Of a stretch of 64,000 nt of DNA, positions 1 to 8,736 are shown piece by piece. How positions within the stretch are numbered: the first letter of the stretch is position 1; every line of letters begins with the position of its first letter. Both the position numbers and the translations under genes were made by a program. The stretch comes from Rhizobiales bacterium YIM 77505 (GTDB lineage: Bacteria; Pseudomonadota; Alphaproteobacteria; Rhizobiales; Beijerinckiaceae), in assembly GCA_000745135.1 (NCBI GenBank), contig JQNH01000001.1:2899501-2963500 (forward strand). Reading direction: 5' to 3'. A model generated the notes under the pieces. That model had not been told where the DNA came from, searched no databases, and saw nothing but the letters and a program-made list of their open reading frames with translations.

Positions 1-1
1 C

Positions 2-241
2 GACCTGGTGCGCCAGGCCGGCGGCGAGGCCCACATCCCGACCTGCCGCGACCGCAAGGTCCAACGCTCCGTCGCCCCGGCGCTCTACCGCCAGCGCAAC
101 CTCGTCGAGCGCTTCTTCTGTAAGCTCAAACACTTCCGCCGGATCGCCACACGCTTCGACAAGCTCGCCCGCAACTTCCTCTCAGCCGTCGCCCTCGCCT
201 CAGCCCGTCTGTGGACCCGAGCTAATGAGTCCACTACCTAG
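2..241 (+). mobile_element. IS5-family transposase, C-terminal fragment
   Basis: The reading frame is open from the window edge to a TAG stop at 239-241, so only the last roughly 80 residues are visible. They contain the NLVERFF-KLK-FRRIATRFDK signature and the SAVALASARLW tail typical of the DDE catalytic end (the final Glu region) of IS5/IS427-group transposases. The rest of the element lies outside the window, so intactness cannot be judged. The stop codon falls in a CTAG tetranucleotide shared with the end of the convergent dehydrogenase gene. Confidence 0.85.
238..241. other. CTAG tetranucleotide at the IS edge, possible target site
   Basis: CTAG at 238-241 supplies the TAG stop of the transposase on the plus strand and, being palindromic, the TAG stop of the dehydrogenase on the minus strand. 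IS5/IS427-group elements commonly insert at and duplicate CTAG-like sites, so this may be one copy of the target duplication. The other copy is outside the window. Confidence 0.4.
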
Positions 242-1230
242 AGGGCCGCAATCTCCTCAAGGAGCGCGTCTGACACCGTTACGCCCTCGATCTGCGCCTT
301 GCGGCGCAGGTCGAGCCGTCGGCGCCCGGGCAGGCGCGCGCCTGGCTGCGCCTCGATAGCGGCGGCCAGCGCGGCAAATCGCGCGAGGGCCTCATCGCCG
401 CCGAGCGAAGCGGGGTCGAAAGCGAGGAGGAGCTGGCCGGTGCCCGGCGGCGGGCCCTTGTCGTCGAGAAAGGACGAGGACTCCGCGGCGAAGGCCGAAC
501 CGGTGAGGCCGGCCGCGAGCAGTTCGACCATCAGCGCCAGCGCGGTCCCCTTGGCATCGCCAAGCGGCAGCATGGTGCCTTTCAACGCCGCATCGGGATC
601 GGTGGTCGGCCGCCCCTCCGGGTCGAGCGCCCACCCTTGCGGGATCTTCTCGCCGCGCTGCTTCGCCGCCAGGATATTGCCGCGCGCGACCTTCGAGAGC
701 GACAGATCGACGACAAGTGGCGGCGCGTCGGGCAAGGGGCAGGCGAAGGCGATGGGATTGGTGCCGAAGACGCCCCGCGAACCGCCCCAGGGAGCAATGG
801 CGGCAGGCGTGTTGGCGAACAGCATGGCGACGAGGCCGGTCTCGGCGAGCTTCTCGACGGGCTGCCCCGCCGCGCCGCAATGATGCGAGCGCCGGATCGG
901 CGCGGCCGCGATCCCTTGGGCGCGGGCGACCTCCGGAAGAGCGTTCACCGCCGCGTCGAGCGCCGGATAGGCAAAGCCGTGGGCCGCGTCCACGGCGAGA
1001 ACCGCCGGCTTCGGCCGGCTCACGACCGGGTGCGCAAACCCATCGACCTTGCCGACCTTGGCCTGGGCCGCATAGCTCGGCACGCGCGAGAGGCCATGCC
1101 CTCTCAGCCCGTCCGCTTCCGCGGCGACAAGGGCGCGCGCGACGCTGCGGGCATTCGCCTCGGTCGTCCGGCACCGGGTCAGGGTGCGAACGACGAGATC
1201 TTCGGCTTCTGAAAGGCTGAGGACCGGCAT
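238..1230 (-). CDS. comC: Ldh-family NAD(P)-dependent oxidoreductase, probable (R)-sulfolactate dehydrogenase ComC
   Basis: A 330-residue protein of the malate/L-lactate (type 2) dehydrogenase family. Family landmarks are visible: a SHHCGAAGQPVE segment holding the conserved His of the active site, FANTPAAIAPWGG and FGTNPIAFA. In sulfolactate degraders ComC interconverts sulfopyruvate and (R)-sulfolactate with NADP(H). Together with SlcC it forms a two-enzyme racemase that turns (S)-sulfolactate into the R isomer used by SuyAB. The gene lies one base from slcC in the same direction as the suy genes, which drives the specific assignment; sequence alone supports only Ldh family. Its stop codon coincides with the IS edge, so a few native C-terminal residues could have been replaced, though the length is normal. 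Confidence 0.85.
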   Translation of the reverse strand: MPVLSLSEAEDLVVRTLTRCRTTEANARSVARALVAAEADGLRGHGLSRVPSYAAQAKVGKVDGFAHPVVSRPKPAVLAVDAAHGFAYPALDAAVNALPEVARAQGIAAAPIRRSHHCGAAGQPVEKLAETGLVAMLFANTPAAIAPWGGSRGVFGTNPIAFACPLPDAPPLVVDLSLSKVARGNILAAKQRGEKIPQGWALDPEGRPTTDPDAALKGTMLPLGDAKGTALALMVELLAAGLTGSAFAAESSSFLDDKGPPPGTGQLLLAFDPASLGGDEALARFAALAAAIEAQPGARLPGRRRLDLRRKAQIEGVTVSDALLEEIAAL

Positions 1231-1231
1231 C

Positions 1232-2176
1232 TCAGCGCCCTCGCGACAGGTGCTTGCGCACCGCCTCGACCGTCACCCACGACACCCGTGCGTTCGACTC
1301 CACCGTCACGCCGGCGATGTGCGGCGTCAGGATCAGGTTGGGGCAGCCCTCGAAGCGGCGGCCGCGCTCGGCGGAAAGCGGCTCCTCCTCGAACACGTCG
1401 AGAGCCGCGCCGCCAAGGCGGCCCGCCTTCAGCGCCGCAGCAAGGGCCGCCTCATCCACGACACCTCCGCGCGCTGCATTGACGAGGATCGCGTCCGCCT
1501 TCATGGACTCAAGCGCGGCCGCGTCGATCATGTTGCGCGTGTCGGCCGTCAGCGGCACGTGGAGCGAGACGACATCGCTCATGGCAAGGAGGTCCGGCAG
1601 CTCCTGCCGTTCGACCCGCCCCCAGGGCGGGCTCCAGGCCGCATCGTTCTCGGGCACGAAGGGATCGAAGGCCGCCACCGTCATGCCGAGCGCGGCGGCG
1701 CGCTTGGCCGTCTCCTTGGCGATGGCGCCGAAGCCAACGAGACCGAGGCGCTTGCCTGACATCTCGCGGCCCATGAGGCGGCCCCGCGGCCACTGCCCGG
1801 CGATCACCTCGCCGCTCGCCAGATACGCCCCGCGCAGGAGCATCATGGCGGCGGCGATCACATATTCCGCCACCGAGACGTCGTTCGCTCCCGTCGCGGG
1901 ATAAACGGCGATGCCGCGCGCCTTGCAGGCGTCGACGTCGATGTTGTCGAGCCCGACCCCAAGCCGCCCGACGCATTGGAGCTCTCGCGCCGCCGCGAGG
2001 AGGTCGCCACGCACCTGCGTGCGGTTGCGGACGATGAGCGCGCGCGCCTCCGCCACGGCTGCAGCGAGATCGCCCGGGCGGTCGACAAGCCTTGGGTCGT
2101 AGAGGACGTCGAAGCCCTCAAGGCCTTCGCGCCAGGCAGCCTCGTCCATGAATTCGGAGATGACGATGTCAGGCAT
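1232..2176 (-). CDS. slcC: D-isomer-specific 2-hydroxyacid dehydrogenase, probable (S)-sulfolactate dehydrogenase SlcC
   Basis: A 314-residue dehydrogenase of the D-2-hydroxyacid/phosphoglycerate dehydrogenase superfamily. The Rossmann fold shows LGLVGFGAIA near residue 145. The catalytic Arg, Glu and His are seen in NAARGGVVDE, DVFEEEPL and LTPHIAGVT. SlcC oxidises (S)-sulfolactate to sulfopyruvate with NAD, which ComC then reduces to the R isomer. Assignment to sulfolactate rests on its position between comC and suyAB; the superfamily call is certain. It starts three bases past the stop of the exporter gene upstream and ends one base before comC, so it is surely co-transcribed. Confidence 0.85.
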   Translation of the reverse strand: MPDIVISEFMDEAAWREGLEGFDVLYDPRLVDRPGDLAAAVAEARALIVRNRTQVRGDLLAAARELQCVGRLGVGLDNIDVDACKARGIAVYPATGANDVSVAEYVIAAAMMLLRGAYLASGEVIAGQWPRGRLMGREMSGKRLGLVGFGAIAKETAKRAAALGMTVAAFDPFVPENDAAWSPPWGRVERQELPDLLAMSDVVSLHVPLTADTRNMIDAAALESMKADAILVNAARGGVVDEAALAAALKAGRLGGAALDVFEEEPLSAERGRRFEGCPNLILTPHIAGVTVESNARVSWVTVEAVRKHLSRGR

Positions 2177-2179
2177 GGA

Positions 2180-3235
2180 TCAGATCACCAAAAGACCGGC
2201 GGCGACGACAGCGAGGATGACCCCCGTCGTCCCGAAGAACACGGCGATGTGCCGCCAGCCGATGCGCAGGATCGCCGTGAGGGAGGTCCCGAGCCCGAGC
2301 GCAGCGATGGCGATGAGGAGCCCCCAAGTGGAGGCGAAGACGAAGGCCGCCTTCACCGGCGCGTAAAGCTCCGCGACGCCTGGGATGGCAGGCGCGACGC
2401 TGTTCACGAGGCAGAGGCCGAGGAAGACGAGGGCGAAGACCGGCACCGGCACCTTCGCCGCCCCATGCTCGGCCCCTTTCCGCGTGAACCACCAGCCGAT
2501 GGCGAGCACCACCGGCAGCAGCAAAAAGACGCGGAAGAGCTTGACGATCACCGCCGCGTTGCCGACCGACTCCGAGACGGCGTAGCCCGCGCCGACCACC
2601 TGCGCCATGTCGTGGATGGTGGCCCCGAGCATCACGCCGGTCGCCTGCGCATCAAGGCCGAGGAGAAGGCAGAGCGGCGGATAGGCGACCATCACCAGGG
2701 TCGACACCGCATTCGCCGCCACCACCGTGAAGGCCACGTCGGCGCTCTTCTGCGGATAGTTCGGCACCACCGTCGAGGTGGCAAGGGTGGCGGATGCGCC
2801 GCACACCGCCGTGGCGGCGCCGGCGAGCGCGCCGTAGCCAGGAGCAAGGCCGAAGAGCCTCGCGAGCCAGAAGCCGGAAGCGATGGTGAGCGCCATGGCC
2901 CCCATGACGAGGAGCGCCGTGGCGAGCCCGAGGTCGACGATGTCGCCGAATGCAATGCGCACGCCGAGGAGCCCGATGGCGACGCGCAGGAGCTTCTTTA
3001 CGCACCACGTCATGCCCGGCTCGAAGGCCGGGCGCGAGGCAAGCCCATGAAGCGCCACGCCGAGGATCAGCGCGATCACCATCGCCGGGATCGGCACGAT
3101 CCGCTTCACCAGCGGCTCCGCCACGACCGCGGCGATGGCCACGGCGAACGACAGGGCGACACCCGGGCCCAGCCGGCGCACGGCCGCCGCGAGGCCGGCG
3201 AGCGACGGGGCGGGCGATGCGAGCGGGTTCGCCAT
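2180..3235 (-). CDS. YeiH/UPF0324 family membrane protein, candidate sulfite/sulfate exporter
   Basis: About 351 residues when started at the ATG at 3235, which has a good AGGAAGGAG site about nine bases upstream; an in-frame start further up would add 33 non-conserved residues. Ten or so hydrophobic helices follow, with the family segments GAATAVCGASAT and GATIHDMAQVVGAGYAVS. UPF0324 proteins are annotated as putative sulfate exporters. Here the gene sits inside the sulfolactate operon, whose lyase releases sulfite in the cytoplasm, so export of sulfite or sulfate is the natural role (inference). It lies between slcC (3 bp gap) and suyB (115 bp gap). Confidence 0.8.
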   Translation of the reverse strand: MANPLASPAPSLAGLAAAVRRLGPGVALSFAVAIAAVVAEPLVKRIVPIPAMVIALILGVALHGLASRPAFEPGMTWCVKKLLRVAIGLLGVRIAFGDIVDLGLATALLVMGAMALTIASGFWLARLFGLAPGYGALAGAATAVCGASATLATSTVVPNYPQKSADVAFTVVAANAVSTLVMVAYPPLCLLLGLDAQATGVMLGATIHDMAQVVGAGYAVSESVGNAAVIVKLFRVFLLLPVVLAIGWWFTRKGAEHGAAKVPVPVFALVFLGLCLVNSVAPAIPGVAELYAPVKAAFVFASTWGLLIAIAALGLGTSLTAILRIGWRHIAVFFGTTGVILAVVAAGLLVI

Positions 3236-3350
3236 GCCGATGCGGCTCCTTCCTGTCGGCGGGCCCTCCTTTTGCGGAGAGGCCCGGGCGGAGGCTAGGT
3301 CCATCGCTGAAGAAACGTTGGGGCCAGTCCCCACCCTGAAGGAAAGCCCG

Positions 3351-4538
3351 TCAGGCGCTCCGGTAGAGCTTGGTCATGACGAACTCGCGATGCCCGAGGG
3401 CCTCCGCGGCCGTCAGGCGCCCGTTCGCCGTGCGCACCACCATGTCGATGAGAGCGTCGCCCGCCTCGGGAATCGTCATGTCGCGGCGCAGCACGCCGGA
3501 CACGTCCACGTCGATGTGCTCCGACATAGTGCGCACCGTGCGCGGGTTGCCGGTGATCTTGATGACCGGCACGATCGGGTTGCCGATGACGTTCCCCTGG
3601 CCGGTCGGGAAGGTATGGACCACGTAGCCGCCGGCCGCCATCAGCGTGACGCACTCGGCGGCGGCCGAGGAGGTGTCCATGAAATAGAGGCCCGGCCCCT
3701 TGGACGGCGTCTCTGCCGGCTTAAGCGCGTCGATGTAGCGGCACTCGCGGCCGATCTTCTCCAGGTTGCCGAGCGCCTTCTCCTCGATGGTGGTGAGGCC
3801 GCCGGCGATGTTGCCCTTGGTCGGCTGGCTGTCGGAGAGGTCGTTGGTCTTGTGCGCCTCGATCACCTCGTCCTGGTAGGCTTTCCACATCCTGTACCAC
3901 TTCTCGGCCACTTCCGGCGTCGCGGCGCGCTCCTTGCAGAGGTGCTCGGCGCCGGTGATTTCAGAAGTCTCGCCAAAGCAGCCGTAGATGCCGTGCGGGA
4001 TGAGCTTGTCGTACATGTTGCCGACCGTCGGGCAGGAGGAGAGGCCCGTGGTGGTGTCGGACTCGCCGCACTTCGTCGAGACCCAGAGATCCGAGATCGG
4101 GCATTCCTCCCGCTTCAGCTCCGAGGCCCACTGCAGGTAGTCCTTGGCGACCCGCGACGCCTTGGCGATGGTGCCGATGTCGCCCGTGCCTTCGATGCCG
4201 AAGCCGGTGACAGGCTTGCCGGTCTTGGCGATGCCCTCGACGACCCGGCTCGTCCACTGGTCCTCGATGCCGATGACCACGACGGCAGCGACATTGGGAT
4301 TCGAGCCCGTGCCGATCAGCGTGCGGAAATGGAGCTCCAGATCCTCGCCGAACTGCAGGCGCCCATAGGCGTGCGGCAGGGCGAGGGTGCCCTTGATGTT
4401 GTTGGCGACCGCCTCGCAGGCGGCGTTGGAGAGATCGTCCAGGGGCAGGATCACCACGTGGTTGCGAACGCCGACGCGTCCGTTCTCGCGCCGATATCCC
4501 CAGAAGGTGAGGTTCGAATATCCGTTTCCTTGAGCCAT
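3351..4538 (-). CDS. suyB: (R)-sulfolactate sulfo-lyase, beta (large) subunit
   Basis: A 395-residue protein of the UxaA/altronate dehydratase large-domain family, recognised by [19 protein letters not shown] at the N-terminus, [12 protein letters not shown], the conserved Cys residues and [13 protein letters not shown] near the C-terminus. With SuyA it cleaves (R)-sulfolactate into pyruvate and sulfite. The chosen ATG at 4538 has an AAAGGTGAG ribosome site; longer in-frame starts add non-family residues. It is downstream of suyA with a 183-bp spacer carrying a hairpin repeat, an unusual gap for a heteromeric enzyme whose genes usually abut. UxaA-type altronate dehydratase is the alternative, but the separate 95-residue SAF subunit and the two neighbouring dehydrogenases favour sulfo-lyase. 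Confidence 0.92.
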   Translation of the reverse strand: MAQGNGYSNLTFWGYRRENGRVGVRNHVVILPLDDLSNAACEAVANNIKGTLALPHAYGRLQFGEDLELHFRTLIGTGSNPNVAAVVVIGIEDQWTSRVVEGIAKTGKPVTGFGIEGTGDIGTIAKASRVAKDYLQWASELKREECPISDLWVSTKCGESDTTTGLSSCPTVGNMYDKLIPHGIYGCFGETSEITGAEHLCKERAATPEVAEKWYRMWKAYQDEVIEAHKTNDLSDSQPTKGNIAGGLTTIEEKALGNLEKIGRECRYIDALKPAETPSKGPGLYFMDTSSAAAECVTLMAAGGYVVHTFPTGQGNVIGNPIVPVIKITGNPRTVRTMSEHIDVDVSGVLRRDMTIPEAGDALIDMVVRTANGRLTAAEALGHREFVMTKLYRSA

Positions 4539-4588
4539 GATGCTCACCTTTGTTTCGAGCAGCTGTTGTACGCGGCGGCGCGCCGAAC

Positions 4589-4640
4589 CTTCTCCCACAG
4601 GGAAGAAGATGTCGCCGAAGGCGACGGATGGGGGGAGCCT
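4589..4640. repeat. Palindromic intergenic repeat between suyA and suyB
   Basis: Two adjacent hairpins: CTTCTCCC (4589-4596) against GGGAAGAAG (4600-4608), then GTCGCC (4611-4616) against GGCGAC (4620-4625) around GAA, followed by a G-rich tail. This layout resembles the short palindromic elements scattered between genes in Hyphomicrobiales. It lies inside the suyA-suyB transcript and could stabilise or tune the messages separately (inference). Confidence 0.55.
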
Positions 4641-4721
4641 TGTCTGGAGAGGGCTCGCCCCTCACCCGGTCGCCGCGGCCGCGGCGACTCGGCCTCCCCG
4701 ATCAGGACAGGCGTGCGCGGC

Positions 4722-5009
4722 TCACCACCGCTTGGTCTTCACATTGTGCACGTGGACGTGCTCGCCCTTGCCGATGTCGGCGATCGCCTTGCCGATGTCC
4801 TGACCGTACTTCCACACCGTGTCGCCCTTCTTGATGTCGACGAGCGCCACCTTGTGCCCGATCGGAATGTCGTGCTTGGCGGTGAGGCGGAAGTCCGAGT
4901 TGTCGGCGGTCACGACGCAGAGCATGTCGGTGCCGGCCTTCAGGCCTTCAACCACCACCACACCGACCGTGTCCTTCTTGTCATGAACGAGGAGATGAGG
5001 AGCCCCCAT
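4722..5009 (-). CDS. suyA: (R)-sulfolactate sulfo-lyase, alpha (small) subunit, SAF domain
   Basis: A 95-residue SAF-domain protein starting MGAPHLLVHDKKDTVGVVVVEG, with DIPIGHKVAL and KYGQDIGKA segments typical of the small domain of UxaA-type dehydratases. It pairs with SuyB to form the sulfo-lyase that desulfonates (R)-sulfolactate to pyruvate plus sulfite. The ATG at 5009 is chosen because the family sequence begins there; the ribosome site is weak. It is the first gene after a strong-looking promoter and the palindromic operator shared with the divergent GntR-type gene. Confidence 0.92.
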   Translation of the reverse strand: MGAPHLLVHDKKDTVGVVVVEGLKAGTDMLCVVTADNSDFRLTAKHDIPIGHKVALVDIKKGDTVWKYGQDIGKAIADIGKGEHVHVHNVKTKRW

Positions 5010-5029
5010 TTCGCTTTCATCCGCTGGAG

Positions 5030-5057
5030 TTGCATTGGGTCGCTGGTCTTGTATAAG
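5030..5057 (+). promoter_or_regulatory. Predicted promoter of the divergent regulator gene
   Basis: TTGCAT (5030-5035), 16 bases, then TATAAG (5052-5057). The -10 element overlaps the same operator as the divergent suyA promoter, which implies autoregulation. Confidence 0.45.
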
Positions 5058-5066
5058 ATATAAGAC
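5046..5066. promoter_or_regulatory. Palindromic operator, probable HutC/GntR-type binding site
   Basis: A 21-bp inverted repeat with arms GTCTT/AAGAC and inner TAT/ATA pairs around a central AAG. It lies between the divergent suyA and GntR-type starts and covers both predicted -10 elements. Dyads of about this size with a GT-TAT-type half-site are usual for HutC-subfamily repressors. Confidence 0.65.
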
Positions 5067-5077
5067 ATGGGAGTCAA
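5050..5077 (-). promoter_or_regulatory. Predicted promoter of the suyAB-yeiH-slcC-comC operon
   Basis: Read on the minus strand: TTGACT (complement of 5072-5077), a 16-base spacer, then TATACA (complement of 5050-5055). Transcription would begin about 35 bases upstream of the suyA ATG. The -10 element lies inside the palindromic operator at 5046-5066, so regulator binding would block it. Confidence 0.6.
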
Positions 5078-5092
5078 CCGAGAGCGCGTCAG

Positions 5093-5854
5093 GTGACGGC
5101 CGGGCGGAAGGCAATCGGCCGCAGCAAGGCCGCCGAGGCGGCTGCCTTTGGGTACCGGCCGCTGTACCGGCAGGTGAAGGACGTCCTCCTCAAGCGGCTC
5201 GGCGATGGTACCTGGCAGCCGGGTCAGCTTCTGCCGAGCGAGCCCGAGCTTGCGCAGGACCTAGGGGTCAGCCAGGGGACGGTGCGCAAGGCCCTTGACG
5301 AGATGACGGCGGAGAACCTGCTCGTGCGCCGCCAGGGCCGCGGCACCTTCGTCGCCCGGCACGACGAGGAGCGGATCCTCTTCCAGTTCTTCCGGATCGT
5401 CCCGGACGAAGGAACACGGCGCTTCCCTGAAAGCCGCATCATCGAGGTCCGCGCGGCGAAGGCCGACCTCACCGCGGCCGAGCGGCTCGGGCTTCGCCAG
5501 GGCGCGTCCGTCGTCACCATTGAGCGCGTCCGCTCGATCGACGAGGTGCCCTGCATCCATGAGCGGATCGTGCTGCCTTCCGCTCTCTTCCCGAAGATCG
5601 AGAAGCGCGCCTCCTTGCCCAACAACCTCTACGAGCTCTACGCTTCTGCCTACGGGGTCACCATCGCCAGGGCGAGCGAGCAGATCAAGGCGGTGGCGGC
5701 CGAGCCGCGCCAGGCCGACCTCATCGATGTCGCGGCGGGGCAGCCGCTCCTGGCGATCGATCGTGTGGCGCTTGCCCTCGATGGCACGCGCGCCGAGTGG
5801 CGCCTGTCACTGTGTCGCACGGACCGCTTTCACTATTTAAACGATTTGCGCTGA
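5093..5854 (+). CDS. suyR: GntR/HutC-family transcriptional regulator, probable SuyR
   Basis: A 253-residue regulator with an N-terminal winged helix of GntR type (YRPLYRQVKDVLLKRL, LPSEPELAQDLGVSQGTVRKALDEM, RQGRGTFV; residues about 20-95) and a C-terminal UTRA ligand domain (about 110-250, with VPCIHERIVLP). The start is a GTG, since no in-frame ATG fits the helix-turn-helix. It is divergent from suyA across an 83-bp gap holding one palindrome, so it most likely represses the sulfolactate operon and itself and is relieved by sulfolactate or a related ligand (inference). The bound ligand cannot be told from sequence. Confidence 0.87.
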   Translation: MTAGRKAIGRSKAAEAAAFGYRPLYRQVKDVLLKRLGDGTWQPGQLLPSEPELAQDLGVSQGTVRKALDEMTAENLLVRRQGRGTFVARHDEERILFQFFRIVPDEGTRRFPESRIIEVRAAKADLTAAERLGLRQGASVVTIERVRSIDEVPCIHERIVLPSALFPKIEKRASLPNNLYELYASAYGVTIARASEQIKAVAAEPRQADLIDVAAGQPLLAIDRVALALDGTRAEWRLSLCRTDRFHYLNDLR

Positions 5855-5894
5855 GCGTCGCGCCTCGACCATGAAGAGCACAAGGGAGAAACGC

Positions 5895-6872
5895 ATGAGA
5901 CGATTCATCAAAGGGATGGCAAGCGCCGCGGTCCTCGCGGCCTCGACGCTCGGTGTCGCCGCACAGGAGTTTCCGAGCCGTGTGGTCACCATCGTGGTGC
6001 CGTTTGCGGCCGGCGGCCCGAGCGATTCCATCGCCCGGCTCCTCGCACAGTCCATGTCGGCGACCTTGAAGCAGCAGGTCATCGTCGAGAACGTGGCCGG
6101 CGCCGGCGGCACCACCGGCGCGGCGCGGGTCGCCAAGGCCGAACCCGACGGGCACACCCTGCTCATCCACCATGTGGCGCTGCCCGCCGGCCCGGCCCTC
6201 TATAAGAACCTCACCTACGACACGCGCACCGCCTTTGAACCGATCGGCCTCGTCAACACCGGCCCGATGGTGCTGATCTCGAAGAAGGATCATCCGGCAA
6301 AGGACGCCAAGGAGCTGTTCGCCCATTTGAAGAAGAACGGCGACAAGGAGCTCATCGCCACCGCCGGCGTCGGGTCGAATTCGCATCTGTGCGGCGTGCT
6401 GCTCGGGCAGTCGTTGGGCTTCAAGCCGAGCTTCGTCGCCTATCGCGGGACAGGCCCGGCGATGAACGACGTCGTGGCCGGCCAGGTCGATCTCCTCTGC
6501 GACCAGTCGACGACGGCCGTGCCCCAGATCGAAGGCGGCACGGTGCGCGCGCATGCGGTGACCGCCAAGGAGCGGCTCGACGTCATCAAGAACGTGCCGA
6601 CGGCGGCGGAGTCCGGCCTTCCGGCCCTCGATTTCACCATCTGGCACGGACTCTATGCGCCGCAGGGGACGCCCAAGGAGCGCATCGCCATCCTCCATGC
6701 TGCCCTGCAAAAGGCGCTCGCCGACCCCACGGTGGTGGAGCGCTTCAAGGCGGTCGGCACCACGGTCTATCCGGAGAGCGAGCGCTCGCCAGAGGCGCAC
6801 CGCGCCCGCTTCCTCGCCGAGATCGACCGTATCGCGAGCCTCATGAAGGCCGCCGGCGTCGAGCCCCAATAG
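5895..6872 (+). CDS. TctC/Bug-family periplasmic solute-binding protein, candidate sulfolactate binder
   Basis: A 325-residue extracytoplasmic binding protein of the tripartite tricarboxylate transporter (TTT) type. It has a Sec signal (MRRFIKGMASAAVLAASTLG) and the family ligand-loop PFAAGGPSDSIARLLAQ. The ATG at 5895 follows AAGGGAGAA; an upstream in-frame ATG is less likely. No TctA/TctB permease genes are visible nearby, so it must use permeases encoded elsewhere or act as a sensor. In other sulfolactate degraders a TTT system imports the sulfonate, which makes sulfolactate the best guess from context. Confidence 0.88.
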   Translation: MRRFIKGMASAAVLAASTLGVAAQEFPSRVVTIVVPFAAGGPSDSIARLLAQSMSATLKQQVIVENVAGAGGTTGAARVAKAEPDGHTLLIHHVALPAGPALYKNLTYDTRTAFEPIGLVNTGPMVLISKKDHPAKDAKELFAHLKKNGDKELIATAGVGSNSHLCGVLLGQSLGFKPSFVAYRGTGPAMNDVVAGQVDLLCDQSTTAVPQIEGGTVRAHAVTAKERLDVIKNVPTAAESGLPALDFTIWHGLYAPQGTPKERIAILHAALQKALADPTVVERFKAVGTTVYPESERSPEAHRARFLAEIDRIASLMKAAGVEPQ

Positions 6873-7031
6873 GGCGAAAGACGGGCCGCCCCGCAAGCAA
6901 GAGAACGGGCCGCGCAATGCGTTGCGCGCGCCCACAGGCCTGCGTGAGAGACAGGCGCCAAGTCACGCGTCCTCGGCTATAGAAGCGGCGGCCGCATGCT
7001 GCGCGGCCTGGCCGAGAGCTCAGGGCCTTCG

Positions 7032-7958
7032 ATGCACCCGATCATCTCCGTCTCGAACCTCTCGAAGACCTACGCCTCCGGCTTCCAGGCCTTGAAGAAC
7101 GTCGACCTGGAGATTCGCGCCGGCGAGATCTTCGCCCTGCTCGGCCCGAACGGCGCCGGGAAGACGACGCTGATCAGCATCATCTGCGGCATTGTCCGCG
7201 CGAGCGAGGGCAGGGTGCTGGCCGACGGCTACGACATCGTCAAGGACTACCGCGCGGCGCGCTCCAAGATCGGCCTCGTGCCCCAGGAGCTGACGACGGA
7301 CGCCTTCGAGACCGTGTGGGCGACGGTGAGCTTCAGCCGCGGCCTGTTCGGGAAGCCGCCGAACCCGCCGCTCGTCGAGAGGGTCCTGAAGGACCTCTCC
7401 CTCTGGGAGAAGAAGGACAACAAGATCATCACCCTCTCCGGCGGCATGAAGCGGCGCGTGCTCATCGCCAAGGCGCTGGCGCACGAGCCGCAAATCCTCT
7501 TCCTCGACGAGCCCACCGCCGGCGTCGACGTGGAGCTGAGGCAGGACATGTGGCGGCTGGTGCGCGAGCTCAGGGACACCGGCGTCACCATCATCCTGAC
7601 CACCCACTACATCGAGGAGGCGGAGGAGATGGCCGACCGGATCGGCGTCATCAACAAGGGCGAGATCGTGCTCGTCGAGGAGAAGGCCGAGCTCATGCGC
7701 AAGCTCGGCCGCAAGCGCCTCATCCTCCACCTTCAGAACCCGCTGGCGAGCGTCCCCCAGAGCTTGGCGGACCATCGCCTGGAGCTCTCCGCCCATGGCA
7801 GTGAACTGATCTACACCTACGATACGCAGGGCGAGCGCACCGGCATCACCGCCCTCCTCGCCGATCTCGACCGGGCGGGCATCCGCTTCAAGGACCTCGA
7901 GACCGAACAGAGCTCGCTGGAGGAGATCTTCGTGAGCCTGGTGAGGGAGCGCTCATGA
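7032..7958 (+). CDS. ABC-2 type exporter, ATP-binding protein (YadG-like)
   Basis: A 308-residue ATPase with Walker [10 protein letters not shown], signature LSGGMKRR and Walker [13 protein letters not shown], followed by a YadG/DrrA-type C-terminal extension. The ATG at 7032 is favoured because the ABC domain begins there; a longer start adds 12 residues. It overlaps the permease gene by four bases (ATGA-type junction), so the two are made together. The substrate is unknown. It is not obviously tied to the sulfolactate genes, though it is co-directional. Confidence 0.9.
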   Translation: MHPIISVSNLSKTYASGFQALKNVDLEIRAGEIFALLGPNGAGKTTLISIICGIVRASEGRVLADGYDIVKDYRAARSKIGLVPQELTTDAFETVWATVSFSRGLFGKPPNPPLVERVLKDLSLWEKKDNKIITLSGGMKRRVLIAKALAHEPQILFLDEPTAGVDVELRQDMWRLVRELRDTGVTIILTTHYIEEAEEMADRIGVINKGEIVLVEEKAELMRKLGRKRLILHLQNPLASVPQSLADHRLELSAHGSELIYTYDTQGERTGITALLADLDRAGIRFKDLETEQSSLEEIFVSLVRERS

Positions 7959-8716
7959 ATCTCTACGCGGTCCGCTCCATCTATCTTTTCGAGATGGCGC
8001 GCACTTGGCGCACGCTGTTGCAGAGCATCGTGTCGCCGGTGATCTCCACGTCCCTCTATTTCGTGGTGTTCGGCTCGGCCATCGGCTCGCGCATCGATGC
8101 CATCGACGGCGTCGATTACGGCGCCTTCATCGTGCCGGGCCTGATCATGCTCTCGCTCCTCACCCAGAGCATCTCCAACGCCGCGTTCGGCATCTACTTC
8201 CCGCGCTTCACGGGAACCATCTTCGAGATCCTGTCCGCGCCGGTCTCATACCTCGAGATCGTCCTGAGCTATGTGGGTGCCGCCGCAACCAAGTCGATCC
8301 TCCTCGGCCTCATCATCCTCGCGACCGCAAGCCTGTTCGTGCCGCTCACGATCGTGCATCCCGTCTGGATGCTCCTCTTCCTGGTGCTGACAGCGGTCAC
8401 CTTCAGCCTGTTCGGCTTCATCATCGGCATCTGGGCCGATAGCTTCGAGAAGCTGCAGTTCGTGCCCATGCTCGTCGTGACGCCCCTCACCTTTCTCGGC
8501 GGCAGCTTCTACGCCATCGACATGCTGCCGCCCTTCTGGCGGACGGTGTCGCTCTTTAACCCCGTCGTCTATCTCGTCAGCGGCTTCCGCTGGAGCTTCT
8601 TCGGCACGGCGGACGTCGCCATCGGCGTCAGCCTCGCCATGACCCTCGTGTTCCTGGGGATCTGCCTCGCCGTCGTGGCGTGGATCTTCCGGACGGGCTA
8701 CCGGCTCAAGAACTGA
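7955..8716 (+). CDS. ABC-2 type exporter, membrane permease (YadH-like)
   Basis: A 253-residue ABC-2 permease with six predicted helices. It contains the family segment [25 protein letters not shown] and a C-terminal [18 protein letters not shown] block close to that of YadH. It pairs with the overlapping ATPase gene. Members of this group export lipids, polysaccharides or drugs; nothing here narrows the choice. Confidence 0.9.
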   Translation: MNLYAVRSIYLFEMARTWRTLLQSIVSPVISTSLYFVVFGSAIGSRIDAIDGVDYGAFIVPGLIMLSLLTQSISNAAFGIYFPRFTGTIFEILSAPVSYLEIVLSYVGAAATKSILLGLIILATASLFVPLTIVHPVWMLLFLVLTAVTFSLFGFIIGIWADSFEKLQFVPMLVVTPLTFLGGSFYAIDMLPPFWRTVSLFNPVVYLVSGFRWSFFGTADVAIGVSLAMTLVFLGICLAVVAWIFRTGYRLKN

Positions 8717-8736
8717 GCGCAGCGAAAGGGCGCCTC

